Positions 1-9,317 are shown, counted from the first letter of the stretch. The stretch is DNA of 64,000 nt from Paramacrobiotus metropolitanus (GCF_019649055.1 NW_026570296.1:558001-622000), one strand, 5' to 3'. The notes: generated from the sequence alone by a model not told the origin. Made by a program: numbers and translations.

Positions 1-1342
1 TTTGGGTAGCAGATCGTGGTTCGAAAAGGTTCGAATTACGCTCTCGTTCCAAGTTCTCAGTTGCTGGTGACCTTTTGTCTTCCTTTCCCAGTGCCTCTGG
101 TACTGGGATAACTTTTTCGACATTTCCATTTTCCTTTTTCGTTTCCAGTGCCTCTGGTACTGGGATAATTTCTTCCTGCTGCACCTTTGTCATTCCCGGT
201 GCCTCTGGTACTGGGATGACCTTTTCTCTTCCCTTCTGTGTCAGCAAGGTCCGATTTAATGTCTTTTCGATCTCCTGCTGGATTACTTGCAACTGCTCAA
301 ATGGTGACAATTCTTTTCGCGTCACCTTTTTCTTTTCGTTTCCCGGTGCCTCTGGTACTGGGATTAGCGTTTTGTTAACTGTTTGAGCATTTCCCGCCTG
401 TTTTACGAGTTCGGTGACCTTTCCGACTTGAACTTTGGCGACTGGTTTTGGGTCATCTTCTTTCTCTTCTTCACCTTCGTTATCCATTAGTACAAATTTC
501 TTTTCCAAGAAGTCAAATCCCAGTAAGACTTGTACGTCGTCACACTTCGGTCGGACGTAGAAAGAATGTTCGCTTGTCTTCTTTCGTAAGGTCACTGGTG
601 CTACACAGTAATGCGTCACCAGGAATCCTGACGTTCCACTAATTCCATTTATCTTCACCAATCTGTCTGGTGGCAGTGGAAGCATGTGGAGTCCATTCTT
701 TTCGCAAAACGGTTTGCTGATCAGCGACGTCTCGGCGCCGGTGTCCAGCATTGCGTTGACCTTTATGTCTCCCACTTTCACTTCGTGTGTATATGCTTCA
801 ATTCTCTTTGGTAACTTTCCATTTTGAATCTTCAGGGTGTGAATCTTACATTTCACAGGGATAAGCGATACTGGTCCTGGATCCATATCGGAAAGCACTT
901 GTCCTTTTGCTGGAGTGCTATGACCTTTCAGTATCTCGCTCAGCTTATCAATCCTATGTGGAACGTTAGTCCGAACATCGTAATATTTTCGCGGCTTTTC
1001 TTTATTTGTTCGCTTCTCTGTAGCCATTTTATCACCGGTGACCTTTTCCACATTCTGCACTTGCTCATTTGCTTTTGTGCTATCCATGTGACCTTTAGTC
1101 ACTTCATTTATCGTTTGATGGATCAGTTCCTCTTTACGGTTTTCATTTCGTTTATCTCTCAGCTTCTCAATGACTTCACTTGTTATTTGGTCCGCTCGTT
1201 TCAATTCGTCTTCTTCGCTATCTTTCGTCTCATCTGGTGACCTTTCATATGTAACCATGTCATATCCCTTTTCGGTCATCCATTCGATCACCTTCGCGGA
1301 GACTTCATTGTTCGTTTTCGTCTGATCAATTTGTGAAGACAT
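1..1342 (-). CDS. Retrotransposon aspartic protease ORF, partial (runs off left edge)
   Basis: An open frame begins at ATG 1342-1340 and stays open for 447 codons to the window edge. About residues 205-215 read VNAMLDTGAETSLIS, the retropepsin active-site motif D-T-G-A; about 70 residues later LLGFDFLEK matches the conserved ILGxDFL strand of the family. After the protease fold comes a linker with four copies of a short word, IPVPEAPG or IPVPEALG, separated by Lys/Glu-rich spacers. The ORF lies in the same frame as the upstream ORF, from which it is separated by a TGA at 1354-1352 and three codons. It therefore could be reached by readthrough or by termination-reinitiation. Reverse transcriptase is expected further left. 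Identification of the protease is firm; the expression mode is inference. Confidence 0.85.
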   Translation of the reverse strand, partial: MSSQIDQTKTNNEVSAKVIEWMTEKGYDMVTYERSPDETKDSEEDELKRADQITSEVIEKLRDKRNENRKEELIHQTINEVTKGHMDSTKANEQVQNVEKVTGDKMATEKRTNKEKPRKYYDVRTNVPHRIDKLSEILKGHSTPAKGQVLSDMDPGPVSLIPVKCKIHTLKIQNGKLPKRIEAYTHEVKVGDIKVNAMLDTGAETSLISKPFCEKNGLHMLPLPPDRLVKINGISGTSGFLVTHYCVAPVTLRKKTSEHSFYVRPKCDDVQVLLGFDFLEKKFVLMDNEGEEEKEDDPKPVAKVQVGKVTELVKQAGNAQTVNKTLIPVPEAPGNEKKKVTRKELSPFEQLQVIQQEIEKTLNRTLLTQKGREKVIPVPEAPGMTKVQQEEIIPVPEALETKKENGNVEKVIPVPEALGKEDKRSPATENLERERNSNLFEPRSATQ

Positions 1343-1351
1343 TCCGTCTGT

Positions 1352-2881
1352 TCAGGCTGGTGACTTGTCATTGGCATCCTTTTTCAGCGCCTCCGATAAG
1401 TCCCGTGACCTTTCAACTGTGCTACTCTGTTGCATTTGCGCCATTTCATTTGACCTTCCTTTCTGTTCATTTTTCGCTAAGTCCTGTGACCTTTCGTTGC
1501 GCTTCATGACAAATCCGCCACCTGTCAGCTTTTGTATGGGGACTTTTTCTCCGTAATTCGGCGGTTTATCCTGTGGCGGAGCATTACGTGAATGATTCCA
1601 GTCAGCGCATGTCTTCTTATATTCCTCTGCGTTGAATGCTGGGACTGGGTTCGGTGACCCCTGCGCTGGTTTCCCGGTAACCAACTCTTCCAGTCGCTTT
1701 CTTTCACATTGCGTTCGCAACTGTTGCATATCCCAGTAATCCTCTTGTGACATTCGCGCTTTCTGCTTTGCCTTCGGCGTTACGGGTATCCACATCCCGT
1801 GATTCCCATTCGGTCTGTAGGCCACTTTTTGCCAGGTTTCCTTCCGTTGCAGCGTTATTGCATCTACAAGTGAGTCATCGGAGTTCTGTTGTGCCAATTC
1901 GCCATTCTTTTGCTGCGCTGTTCGCAGTGTCAAGTCTGTTTCTTGACCTTTTAACACGACGCTGTCGTCGTGACCTTTCGCATTCGCACTCGCTCCTTGA
2001 CCTTTAACTTGGACTTTTCCAACAGAAGGTGACCTTTCATCTTTACTAATAACGTTGATATTCTGCTTAATCCATTCTTGCCTTATTCGCTTCTCTTCTT
2101 CGTCTTCTGAACAATTCCAAAACTTTGGCTTTGGCTCCCCGTAACAATCGCAACTTGGCTCCTTCGCCTTATCATTTGCTGCCAAAAATTTTCGGGATTT
2201 CGCGTGTTGCTCATTTTCCTCTTGCGCAGTATCGTTCTGCGGTGGTGAATTTTGGTCTTTCGATTTGTCATTTATCTGTTTCCGAAACCATTCGTGGTGC
2301 ATTTCCACTTCTTCTGCGGTATCAGTTTGTGGTTTCTTTTGGTTTAACAGAGCTTGTTGAATCTTGGCATTACGTAATGCACGGCGTTCAGCTAACACTT
2401 TTTCGCTGCAATACGGTGACCTTTCATTTTGCTGCACTTCTTGCAGTGTCGCGCTACCGTCACGACAATTTCCACTCGCAGTACCATTCTGCGGTGACCT
2501 TTGGTCCCGTTGCGCGTTTCCACTCGCAGTACCATTCTGCGGTGACCTTTTATCCACTTGAACGTTTCCACTCGCAGTACCATTCTGCGGTGACCTTTGA
2601 TTCTGTGACGGTATCCTTATAACCGTTCCATTTCCTTTTTGCGATGACGGCATCCATATAGCCGTTTCTCTTTGCTGTGACGGCATCCATCTAGCCGTTT
2701 CTTGTGGTTGCGGCATCCATATAGCCGGTCCACTTTGCTTTTTCGCTGACGGCATCCATATAGCCGTCGCAGTGGTCACATTCACTGCAGTACCATTCTG
2801 CAGTGGTGACATTTCCCTTTTATCCGGTGGTTTAGGGTCGGGTCGATCAGTAGGCTCACCGGTGCCTACTGATCTTGCCCG
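1352..2881 (-). CDS. Repeat-rich retrotransposon ORF reached by -1 frameshift from gag
   Basis: This frame is open from the gag frameshift site to a TGA at 1354-1352; its first ATG is at 2812, and there is no stop between the slippery site and that ATG. The N-terminal part is made of tandem repeats: several copies of an IWMPS word and three copies of a 16-residue unit containing SPQNGTASGN. The remainder is rich in Lys, Glu, Gln and Asn and matches no domain I recognise. The DNA word AAAGGTCAC recurs through it and generates ERSP, KGH and KVT peptides according to frame. I infer a disordered linker or accessory region between Gag and protease. A homologous start region (SVxTGxxTD...PDK) follows the gag of element 2. 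Confidence 0.6.
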   Translation of the reverse strand, partial: RARSVGTGEPTDRPDPKPPDKREMSPLQNGTAVNVTTATAIWMPSAKKQSGPAIWMPQPQETARWMPSQQRETAIWMPSSQKGNGTVIRIPSQNQRSPQNGTASGNVQVDKRSPQNGTASGNAQRDQRSPQNGTASGNCRDGSATLQEVQQNERSPYCSEKVLAERRALRNAKIQQALLNQKKPQTDTAEEVEMHHEWFRKQINDKSKDQNSPPQNDTAQEENEQHAKSRKFLAANDKAKEPSCDCYGEPKPKFWNCSEDEEEKRIRQEWIKQNINVISKDERSPSVGKVQVKGQGASANAKGHDDSVVLKGQETDLTLRTAQQKNGELAQQNSDDSLVDAITLQRKETWQKVAYRPNGNHGMWIPVTPKAKQKARMSQEDYWDMQQLRTQCERKRLEELVTGKPAQGSPNPVPAFNAEEYKKTCADWNHSRNAPPQDKPPNYGEKVPIQKLTGGGFVMKRNERSQDLAKNEQKGRSNEMAQMQQSSTVERSRDLSEALKKDANDKSPA

Positions 2882-2887
2882 TTTCCC
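2848..2887 (-). promoter_or_regulatory. Probable -1 ribosomal frameshift signal at the gag stop
   Basis: On the coding strand the last gag codons contain GGGAAAC at 2887-2881 in the correct phase (G GGA AAC). A 9-nt spacer follows, then a perfect hairpin: CAGTAGGC (2871-2864), loop ACCGGTGA, GCCTACTG (2855-2848). The gag TAG is inside the left arm. The -1 frame is open from the heptamer into the next ORF. This is the textbook arrangement for retroviral gag-pro frameshifting; function here is inferred. Confidence 0.75.
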
Positions 2888-5800
2888 TGAACCGGCGCTC
2901 CACCTTGTTGCGCGCCCTGCACATGTCCTTGTGCTTGCTCGTTCACTGGGCCACCTCCGTTTGGCTGGCCACCACCCTGTTGGTAGTTTCCGCCTCCATT
3001 TCCACCGCCTCTGTAATTTCCGCGGCCATAGCCTCTGTTCCTTCCTCTGAAGCCGCCGCGGCCGAAGCCACCGCCGCGATAGCCGCCGCCTTGGCCGCCC
3101 CCATTTCCATTTCCATAGTTCCCGTTACCTTGCTGATTCTGAAAGTTCGCTTTCGCCTGGTACCATTGCGTGATCAGGTCATATCCATTTGCGACCGCTT
3201 GGCGCCAACCACCGAGCCCGCGCAGTCGTTGCCACTCGTTGAAGGCAAACAGGTTTGGGTTCTGTTCCGGTGGTGTGTTGGCGAATTTACATCCCTGAGT
3301 CTGGTGGTTGCCATACATACAGTACTGGCACATCTGCACATTGTTCGCCACCCATCCATCAATCATCTGGAACTTAAACTCAGTTCGTGACCCTTGGTTT
3401 TGCTGTTGATTCCCTCTGAAGTTCCCTTGACCTTGACCTTGATTCTGGAAGTTCCCCTGACCTCCATTCCAATTTCCATTTCCGTATCCGTTTCCGCCAA
3501 AGTTTCCGTTACCCATTCCTTGTTGTGGTAACCCAGTGTTCAAAGGGGCCACATTCTGTGGTGCCGGTGGGGCCACATTCTGAGGTATCGGTCTCACTTG
3601 AGCCGCCGCCTGTATCGCAGCTACCATTGCGTACGTGAGTGGCTGTCCCGTCTGACTGTCGATAAAGGTCACTTCTTTGGTGACCTCTTGCACCGGAGCC
3701 TCCCTGCGGTATTCCACCGGCTGCTGGACTGGCGCAGCTGCCATTCTCTGTTGCGGCACGTTTTCAACTTGGCCTTGGCGGATGGTCACGTATTCCTGAT
3801 TACGTTGACCTTTCGGCGCCTTATACCTTTCCTCTCCCGTTGCCCAATGTCGGAAGAAGTCCTTCACGTCCGTTGGCGTCTTGCACTTCTGTATACGCAA
3901 TGCCTTGTAGAGTTCGTTATCCCCTCTACATCCTTCAATTAGGAAGCCGACTGCTTGCTTTTCGGTGATAATTCTCTTCGCTTTGAAGCGCATTATCGCC
4001 TGATAATACTGGTCAAGCGATTCCTTTCCGAGTTCAAATTTCCTCGCGTAGGCCTCACGTAAGCCTAAGACTTCTTCGTCTCTATCGCCATATTCATCTT
4101 TGAATTTCTCCATCCATTCAGTTATTGAATATTCGGTTCCATCTTCTGCTGCGATGTCCTTTTCTCCTTCAAACCATGTTTTTGCAGGACCTTTCACTGC
4201 ACTGGCTATCTCAATCATGACTTGGTCGTCTGTCAACTGATAAGTCCTTTGGGTTTCTTTCACCAATCGTGTCCACCCACTCACTGTGTCACGACTGCCG
4301 TCAAAGGTCATGAGTGGTGTTTTCCTGGCCATCGAGTTGAGTGCTTTTGTCAGTTGCACCGCTGTATTTTCTGCTCTCTGGTCATCGTCTTCTTCACTAC
4401 TTCCATCATCGCTTTGATTTCGTTTCGCTTTTCCATAACGGGATTTCCTTGGACGCTCCTGCCGGCTGGGGGGTCTGTCCCATCGTCCTTCATCAATGAA
4501 CACATTTGTTTCCATGTGCGGGGGAAACTGTGAAGGGTCACCTCGACCCATATGCGGGTAACTTTCCGACGGCGGCTCTTTATCGTCGATGACCTTTTCG
4601 CCATTTCTTTCGTTTTTGACACTTCCTTTGCCAGTACCGGTTCGTAGTGGCATTTCGAAGTGGAAACTTTTGCCCGTGCCCGTTTCGTGCGCCTTGCTAT
4701 AACTGGGCGGGGGCGACTCCACTGTTGAAGTCCTGACTCCATATTGCAGAAGCTGTTCATCTTTGTGCTTATTGGACATAACAAGCGCCTTATTCTCATC
4801 CTCAAGGCGACGGACTTTCAACTGGACTTCCTCTTTCTCCGTTTTCAAGTTCTGATTCTCCTCCTTGACCTTTAACATATGTTGGTGGAGTTGGAAAGTC
4901 TTCTCCTGAATGACCTTTTCAGTGTCATTCTCCACCCTTTTAATGTGTTCCGCCAACTGGGTCACATCCCTTTCCAACTTCGTGTATTCCTCGACTGCTG
5001 CTTTCAGTTGGTTTTTCGTCTGGGTGACCTCATCTTCTCTTGTCATCACCGTTTGGGTCATATCAATCAGCTCCGTGTTGAGCTTGATAATCTCCTGCGT
5101 CTTCTGGTGGACTGATTGTTGCCACTCCTTATCTTTCAGTTCGAGCGCCGTCACCTTTACGTCCAAGAGGTGTGCCTCGTGCTCCCACCTCATGCCTTGT
5201 TCGGCAATTGTCTTAGCGGCTCCTTTCAACTCGGTATTCTCTTCGGTAACCTTTCCGATATTTTCTTTCAACACCTTGTTCTCTTCCATGACCTGTCTTA
5301 TTTCATTGCTCAACCGTGCGCCTTCGGTGGCTGTAAGATCACGCAGGTCCTTAGCCACTTTGACGGCGTCGTCGGCTCTTCTCTGATGGTCCTGTGATTC
5401 CTTCTGGAGGGTGCCAATACTCTCGTCTCGCTGTTTCAGTTCGTTTCTGAGCCTAAGCACTTCGTTTGTATTTGTCAGCAGCCGTTGCGTAGCCTCAGCG
5501 AGTTTGGTTGCGTATTCGTGACTCTTAGCTTCAGCTTCCGTGACCTTTTGTTTCAATACGTCGCATTCATCCTTCAATTCGGCTAAGTGCCGTGACCTTT
5601 CGGCTGATTCTTCTGACATACTCTCGTTCAGCTCGCTAACCGCAAGATGACCTTCCATTTCTCTGTCATCAACCATTTTCAGGTACTCCTCGGCGAGTTC
5701 TTTTTGACGCTCGTATTTAATCTTCCATTCATCTGCTGCGCTTTCCAAATCGGCCTGTTGTTGCTCCAGTTCATAGATACGAGCATCCAGAGATCCTATC

Positions 5801-6654
5801 CGGTTTTGATATTCCTGTCTCCTCTTCGTCACTAGGCCTTCCTTGGCTTCGAGTTCCTCTTCCAACTCCTTCACGCGTCTCTTCAGAGTTGACGTGGGAC
5901 TGTTCGGTGATGGCGGTCTAACATTGATGACCTTTCCCGTTTGTGTCCTTTCAATAAGGTGCTCGGGTATGTCCTTAAACGGTGTCATCCCTTCAGCACG
6001 GTCGGCTTCTTTCATCGCGGTCTGGAAGGACATATTCATCGTCGCTTCGTCATCTGTGAAGTATGATTCGTTCGATTCGTCTGAGACCATCGGAGTTGCC
6101 CAAAGGTCATCACCGACAGTCTTATCGTGCAGTGAAAGGTCATCCAATCCCAGTTCAGCCAATTCCATTTCTGTGACCTTTGTCCTGTCAGCTTCCGACT
6201 GAACCAGGTTCACATTTTTATCCTGTTCAGTAGTTCCGATAGTGGTAGCATCCAACTGTGATGCTCCGACTAGTTCCACACTTTTTCCTGTGGGTATTTC
6301 CTCCCCGGTGACCTTTTTCTGGTTCATCGGATTGCCTCCCGCCGTAGACGCGGGAGTGTGCTTCTGGTCGTCGCTGGAGCTTTCCTGGTTAGCGACTGAC
6401 TCGAGCGCCTTCTGATAAGTACTATCAGAGCCTCGTGAATCCTTCTTCTCGAATGCCTTGGGCGCTCGAGTGTTCCGCTCATGTCCAACTGGACGTGAGT
6501 ACGGGTACAAATCTTTTTTGTACGGATTTGGTGCACCTTGCTGTGAGCTTCGGGAGCTTTTGCTTCCCTGACTGCTGTTGGATGTCGGTTCCTCTTGGTC
6601 TTTGTCCATGTTGATCGGATAACTTGGACGCTCCTGCCAATTGTTCTCACACAC
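2866..6654 (-). CDS. Retrotransposon Gag with N-terminal coiled coil
   Basis: Translation from ATG 6654 gives 1262 residues. Residues about 1-250 are polar and low in complexity; about 250-630 form a long heptad-rich coiled coil (many ELEEELEAK-type stretches); about 760-960 resemble a Retrotrans_gag core, including the KTWFEGE and YYQAIMRF segments; a CCHC zinc knuckle of exact spacing C-x2-C-x4-H-x4-C (CQYCMYGNHQTQGC) follows, and the last 100 residues are an RGG/GGN/NQ-rich, probably RNA-binding tail. It would form the capsid-like particle and bind element RNA. The TAG stop lies inside a hairpin preceded by a canonical slippery heptamer, so part of the product is probably extended into the next ORF. 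The coiled coil makes it much longer than a usual Gypsy Gag. Confidence 0.85.
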   Translation of the reverse strand: MCENNWQERPSYPINMDKDQEEPTSNSSQGSKSSRSSQQGAPNPYKKDLYPYSRPVGHERNTRAPKAFEKKDSRGSDSTYQKALESVANQESSSDDQKHTPASTAGGNPMNQKKVTGEEIPTGKSVELVGASQLDATTIGTTEQDKNVNLVQSEADRTKVTEMELAELGLDDLSLHDKTVGDDLWATPMVSDESNESYFTDDEATMNMSFQTAMKEADRAEGMTPFKDIPEHLIERTQTGKVINVRPPSPNSPTSTLKRRVKELEEELEAKEGLVTKRRQEYQNRIGSLDARIYELEQQQADLESAADEWKIKYERQKELAEEYLKMVDDREMEGHLAVSELNESMSEESAERSRHLAELKDECDVLKQKVTEAEAKSHEYATKLAEATQRLLTNTNEVLRLRNELKQRDESIGTLQKESQDHQRRADDAVKVAKDLRDLTATEGARLSNEIRQVMEENKVLKENIGKVTEENTELKGAAKTIAEQGMRWEHEAHLLDVKVTALELKDKEWQQSVHQKTQEIIKLNTELIDMTQTVMTREDEVTQTKNQLKAAVEEYTKLERDVTQLAEHIKRVENDTEKVIQEKTFQLHQHMLKVKEENQNLKTEKEEVQLKVRRLEDENKALVMSNKHKDEQLLQYGVRTSTVESPPPSYSKAHETGTGKSFHFEMPLRTGTGKGSVKNERNGEKVIDDKEPPSESYPHMGRGDPSQFPPHMETNVFIDEGRWDRPPSRQERPRKSRYGKAKRNQSDDGSSEEDDDQRAENTAVQLTKALNSMARKTPLMTFDGSRDTVSGWTRLVKETQRTYQLTDDQVMIEIASAVKGPAKTWFEGEKDIAAEDGTEYSITEWMEKFKDEYGDRDEEVLGLREAYARKFELGKESLDQYYQAIMRFKAKRIITEKQAVGFLIEGCRGDNELYKALRIQKCKTPTDVKDFFRHWATGEERYKAPKGQRNQEYVTIRQGQVENVPQQRMAAAPVQQPVEYRREAPVQEVTKEVTFIDSQTGQPLTYAMVAAIQAAAQVRPIPQNVAPPAPQNVAPLNTGLPQQGMGNGNFGGNGYGNGNWNGGQGNFQNQGQGQGNFRGNQQQNQGSRTEFKFQMIDGWVANNVQMCQYCMYGNHQTQGCKFANTPPEQNPNLFAFNEWQRLRGLGGWRQAVANGYDLITQWYQAKANFQNQQGNGNYGNGNGGGQGGGYRGGGFGRGGFRGRNRGYGRGNYRGGGNGGGNYQQGGGQPNGGGPVNEQAQGHVQGAQQGGAPVQGNGQDQ

Positions 6655-7090
6655 ACGTTATTGTATGGTTTATTCAAGTATCCTAAAGGTCACTTCGTAC
6701 TTTGAAATTTTTCAAAGTCTTTGTTAAAGGTCACTTTTTGGTTGAAAAATTTCGACTAAGTCCCGTTTAAAGGTCACTTTTTTGGTAAAAAGTTCGAGAG
6801 ATTTGCCCTAAAAGGTCACTTTCGGACAAAACTTCGAAACCGCTTTTACAGCTTAGAGTACGTTAGCGAATGAAATCTTACAGCTACTGATATCGCTGTA
6901 CTATTAATCAACTCAATTCCAACTTCGTTAAAGGTCACCGTTTGTCACTTCCAGATCTTAAAGGTCACTTAGATAGATCGATTAAGTCAATTCCACCTTT
7001 TCAGTAAAGGTCACTTTTCAGGTCAAAAAGTCCTGTTCTGGTCTCAAAGGTCACTTTCCGACTCAATTCAACTCAAAAGGTTACTTTCCG
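6655..7090 (-). repeat. Leader of element 1 with eight AAAGGTCAC words
   Basis: The untranslated leader upstream of gag contains eight exact AAAGGTCAC words on the plus strand (near 6684, 6725, 6769, 6810, 6930, 6960, 7004 and 7044) and one variant AAAGGTTAC near 7075, spaced about 30-120 bases. On the element's coding strand they read GTGACCTTT, opposite to the orientation prevailing in the ORFs. AGGTCA is the known core half-site of nuclear receptors; binding here is not shown. Confidence 0.8.
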
Positions 7091-7176
7091 ACTCACTTAT
7101 CTCATCTCAAATCAAATTTCCCATTATCGCTCAAGTTCAACGGAAAATCCCCATTCGGGTTGTTTACCTCGTTCTG

Positions 7177-7385
7177 ATTGGTCTGCTAGCTCAAAATGTT
7201 CAGTTCAAATTTCAGCCAATCACAGTTCAGATAACTGACCAATCACGTTTCACCATTTAAATTTTATATTAGCCTGACGTCACGGTCAACGGCCAGACAT
7301 GCGTGCTGCGTGCAAAACTCCGCCTACATCTACGCTCAGCTCAGAACGGACCAATAGGAATTGCCAAATTTATCAACTAGCCAAT
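7177..7385 (-). promoter_or_regulatory. Promoter-like segment of element 1 (TATA, CRE, CCAAT boxes)
   Basis: On the minus strand there is TATAAAAT at 7268-7261, preceded by the full CRE palindrome TGACGTCA at 7275-7282. CCAAT words in either orientation lie at 7177, 7216, 7239, 7351 and 7381. The spacing suits a promoter firing leftwards into the leader and gag, as expected for U3/R of the 5' LTR. The LTR edges cannot be set because the partner LTR is outside the window. Confidence 0.45.
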
Positions 7386-7654
7386 CTCGTAATTAATAAC
7401 GGTTTTTCTACCTGTTCACCGTCTGTCCGTTCCACGTCCGTCCGTTCCACGGGGAGAGTGATCCAGATGATCCAATTCTTCTTCCAACTCCGTTCCCGCG
7501 TCGCCGCTGTTCCGTAGCGTGCCTCGCACTATTAGTAGGCTACTGTGCCGGCTGTGCCGTAGCAACAGTAATGCTCTACTCCAGTTTGGAGGAGTCTGAT
7601 CTGGCAAATCCGTGCGCCCCTTTTAGCGCTTCGCCGCTTGTGGCCCACGGCTTA

Positions 7655-7791
7655 GGATTCGCTGAATCCTTGCCGAGTATCAGTGACACCAGTGTAGGTC
7701 TTCGCTGAAGACTCTACACCGAGGAACACTGACGACTGAAATCTAGCACTCTTTCACAGCTGAGGAAACAGCACAGGTCTTCGCTGAAGAC
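7655..7791. repeat. Three hairpins with a shared TTCGCTGAA centre
   Basis: GGATTC-GCT-GAATCC lies at 7655-7669, a longer stem with core GTCTTC-GCT-GAAGAC at 7692-7719 (its flanks GTGTAG/CTACAC also pair), and GTCTTC-GCT-GAAGAC again at 7777-7791. They may belong to the LTR or to an adjacent element. No gene is seen between 7386 and 8321 apart from these. Confidence 0.6.
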
Positions 7792-8321
7792 ACTGTACCG
7801 AAAACCAAAGCTGGTGGAATCCGCGTTCCGTTGAGGAAATTGCACCGCTTGTGGTGTGCGCCTTGCTGTTGAACAGACCTGTGCCTTACTGGTCGGGTTT
7901 CGCATCAAATAACAGGCCAACTTTGCCTGACACAAATCAAGTCAGAGAACCGCTGTCGGCTCTGCTACCATCTAATGCTAGATCCAGAATGGATCCAGAG
8001 ACAGAGACAGAAACGGGATCTATCCTGTGGAGTGAGCGATACGATCTGGATCGCGAGCTATGCGGAAACACAAAACGTCGCACCGTAATCGCTAACTTTT
8101 AATAATATTGACAAGTCTGCCTAACAGAAAATCAACACTGATCGGCGCAGCTCGATCGTAGAGCGTAGAGCTCATTCAACAGTGTGCATCACTGTGCAGC
8201 ACGTGCTATGCCGCGCCCACTATAAAGCAGCAATCCAAAGAAGCGAGACACAACACAGACCATAATCCAAAGGCGTAGCGCCTAGCGCCACGGGCGTGAA
8301 CGCTAGTGAAGCCTCGTCTCA

Positions 8322-9006
8322 CATACCAATACGAGGAGGGGGTAAATGAGCTCGATGCACCCGAGCAAGGGGTAACAGAGCTCGTTATCTGTGCCCGTGA
8401 CTGTGCAACACGGTCAGCCACCAAGAGACGGCAGCCCGTGCTATCACGCAGAACACCTGAAGCAGTTATTGAGCCCGATAGTTTTTTGTCTCCATAGACT
8501 TGTATGCTAAACTGAATCACTTCTGTTTTGCACATTTGTGAACGAAACCAAGCAAATAACATTCCAAAAGAATCAGAAAAAATCACGAGATTTTTGATAC
8601 TAAACAAGTTATGATTCATGGTGCAGGACACAAGTTATAGCCATTTGCGTTTCTCGTAGACATAGCATAGAATTCGAATCAACGGTTGGGTTCCACGCAC
8701 AAACTCTATGCTGTGTCTACGAGAAACATAAATGTCCATAACTTGTGTCCTGCACCATGAGTCATAACTTGTTTAGTATCAAAAATCTCGTGAATTTTTT
8801 CTGATTCTTTTGGAATGTTATTTGCTTGGTTTCGTTCCCAAATCTGCAAAACAGAAGTGATTCAGTTGCTATCTATGGAAACAAAACACTGCGTGTTCAA
8901 TGACGCTGCCTGTAATCTTGGTGGCTGCTGTTGCAGTCGGCACAAACAACTCTGTTACCCCTTGCTAGGGTGCATCGAGCTCATTTACCCCCTCCTCGTA
9001 TGTATT
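8322..9006. mobile_element. Foldback element with arms of over 300 bases
   Basis: The sequence from about 8322 is repeated in inverted orientation up to about 9006, including GAGCTCGATGCACC near 8349 and its complement near 8975, and a central stretch of over 150 bases on each side of about 8680. Arms are imperfect and no transposase is visible, so this is a non-autonomous foldback or MITE-like insertion. Confidence 0.75.
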
Positions 9007-9086
9007 GCCGCAACGACATACTCCAGCCGGCTCAAGTACAGGGATTGGTGAAATGCGCTACCGTCATCCCTTCGTATGCAACTTAA

Positions 9087-9317
9087 GGGGGCATCCATAA
9101 ATTACGTACGCAGAAAACCACGATTTTTTCACCCCTCCCTCCCCCTTCGTAGCGGTCCGTCACATTTGCTTGACCCCTCCCCCCTGGTTCGTTCAATCGC
9201 AATATATAGAGCTGACCACCCCCTCCCCCCTGGGTTCGTCGAGGCCGTCACAGCTTGTCACGCTTTTTGGACCCCTCCCTCCCTGGTTCGCTGCGTACGT
9301 AATTTATGGATCCCCCC
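9087..9317. mobile_element. 231-bp MITE with TAA target duplication
   Basis: Terminal inverted repeats of about 27 bases begin GGGGGCATCCATAAATTACG at the left and have their complement at 9290-9317. TAA flanks both ends (9084-9086, 9318-9320), as in PIF/Harbinger-type insertions. The interior is C/T-rich with several CCCTCCCCC tracts. It has no coding capacity. Bases 9318-9918 hold no gene that I can see. Confidence 0.75.

Larger units (their letters stand above)
1..7600 (-). mobile_element. LTR retrotransposon, element 1 (5' half only)
   Basis: Reading on the minus strand from right to left, this region holds a promoter-like segment, a leader with repeated AAAGGTCAC words, a gag gene, a repeat-rich ORF and a protease ORF that continues past the window edge. 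The gene order, the CCHC zinc knuckle and the DTGAETS protease motif identify an LTR retrotransposon of the Gypsy/Ty3 or BEL kind. Reverse transcriptase and integrase would lie to the left and are not in the window. The right boundary is approximate because the second LTR, needed to define it, is not present. Confidence 0.85.

Noticed and set aside
1-25. tRNA-like or primer-site-like sequence at the window start
   Set aside because: GGTAGCAGATCGTGGTTCGA resembles a tRNA complement, but it lies inside the element's coding region and a similar stretch in element 2 encodes NYDLLPK.
2875-3390. Long plus-strand frames opposite the gag and second ORF of element 1
   Set aside because: They are antisense reflections of the repetitive, biased gag coding sequence.
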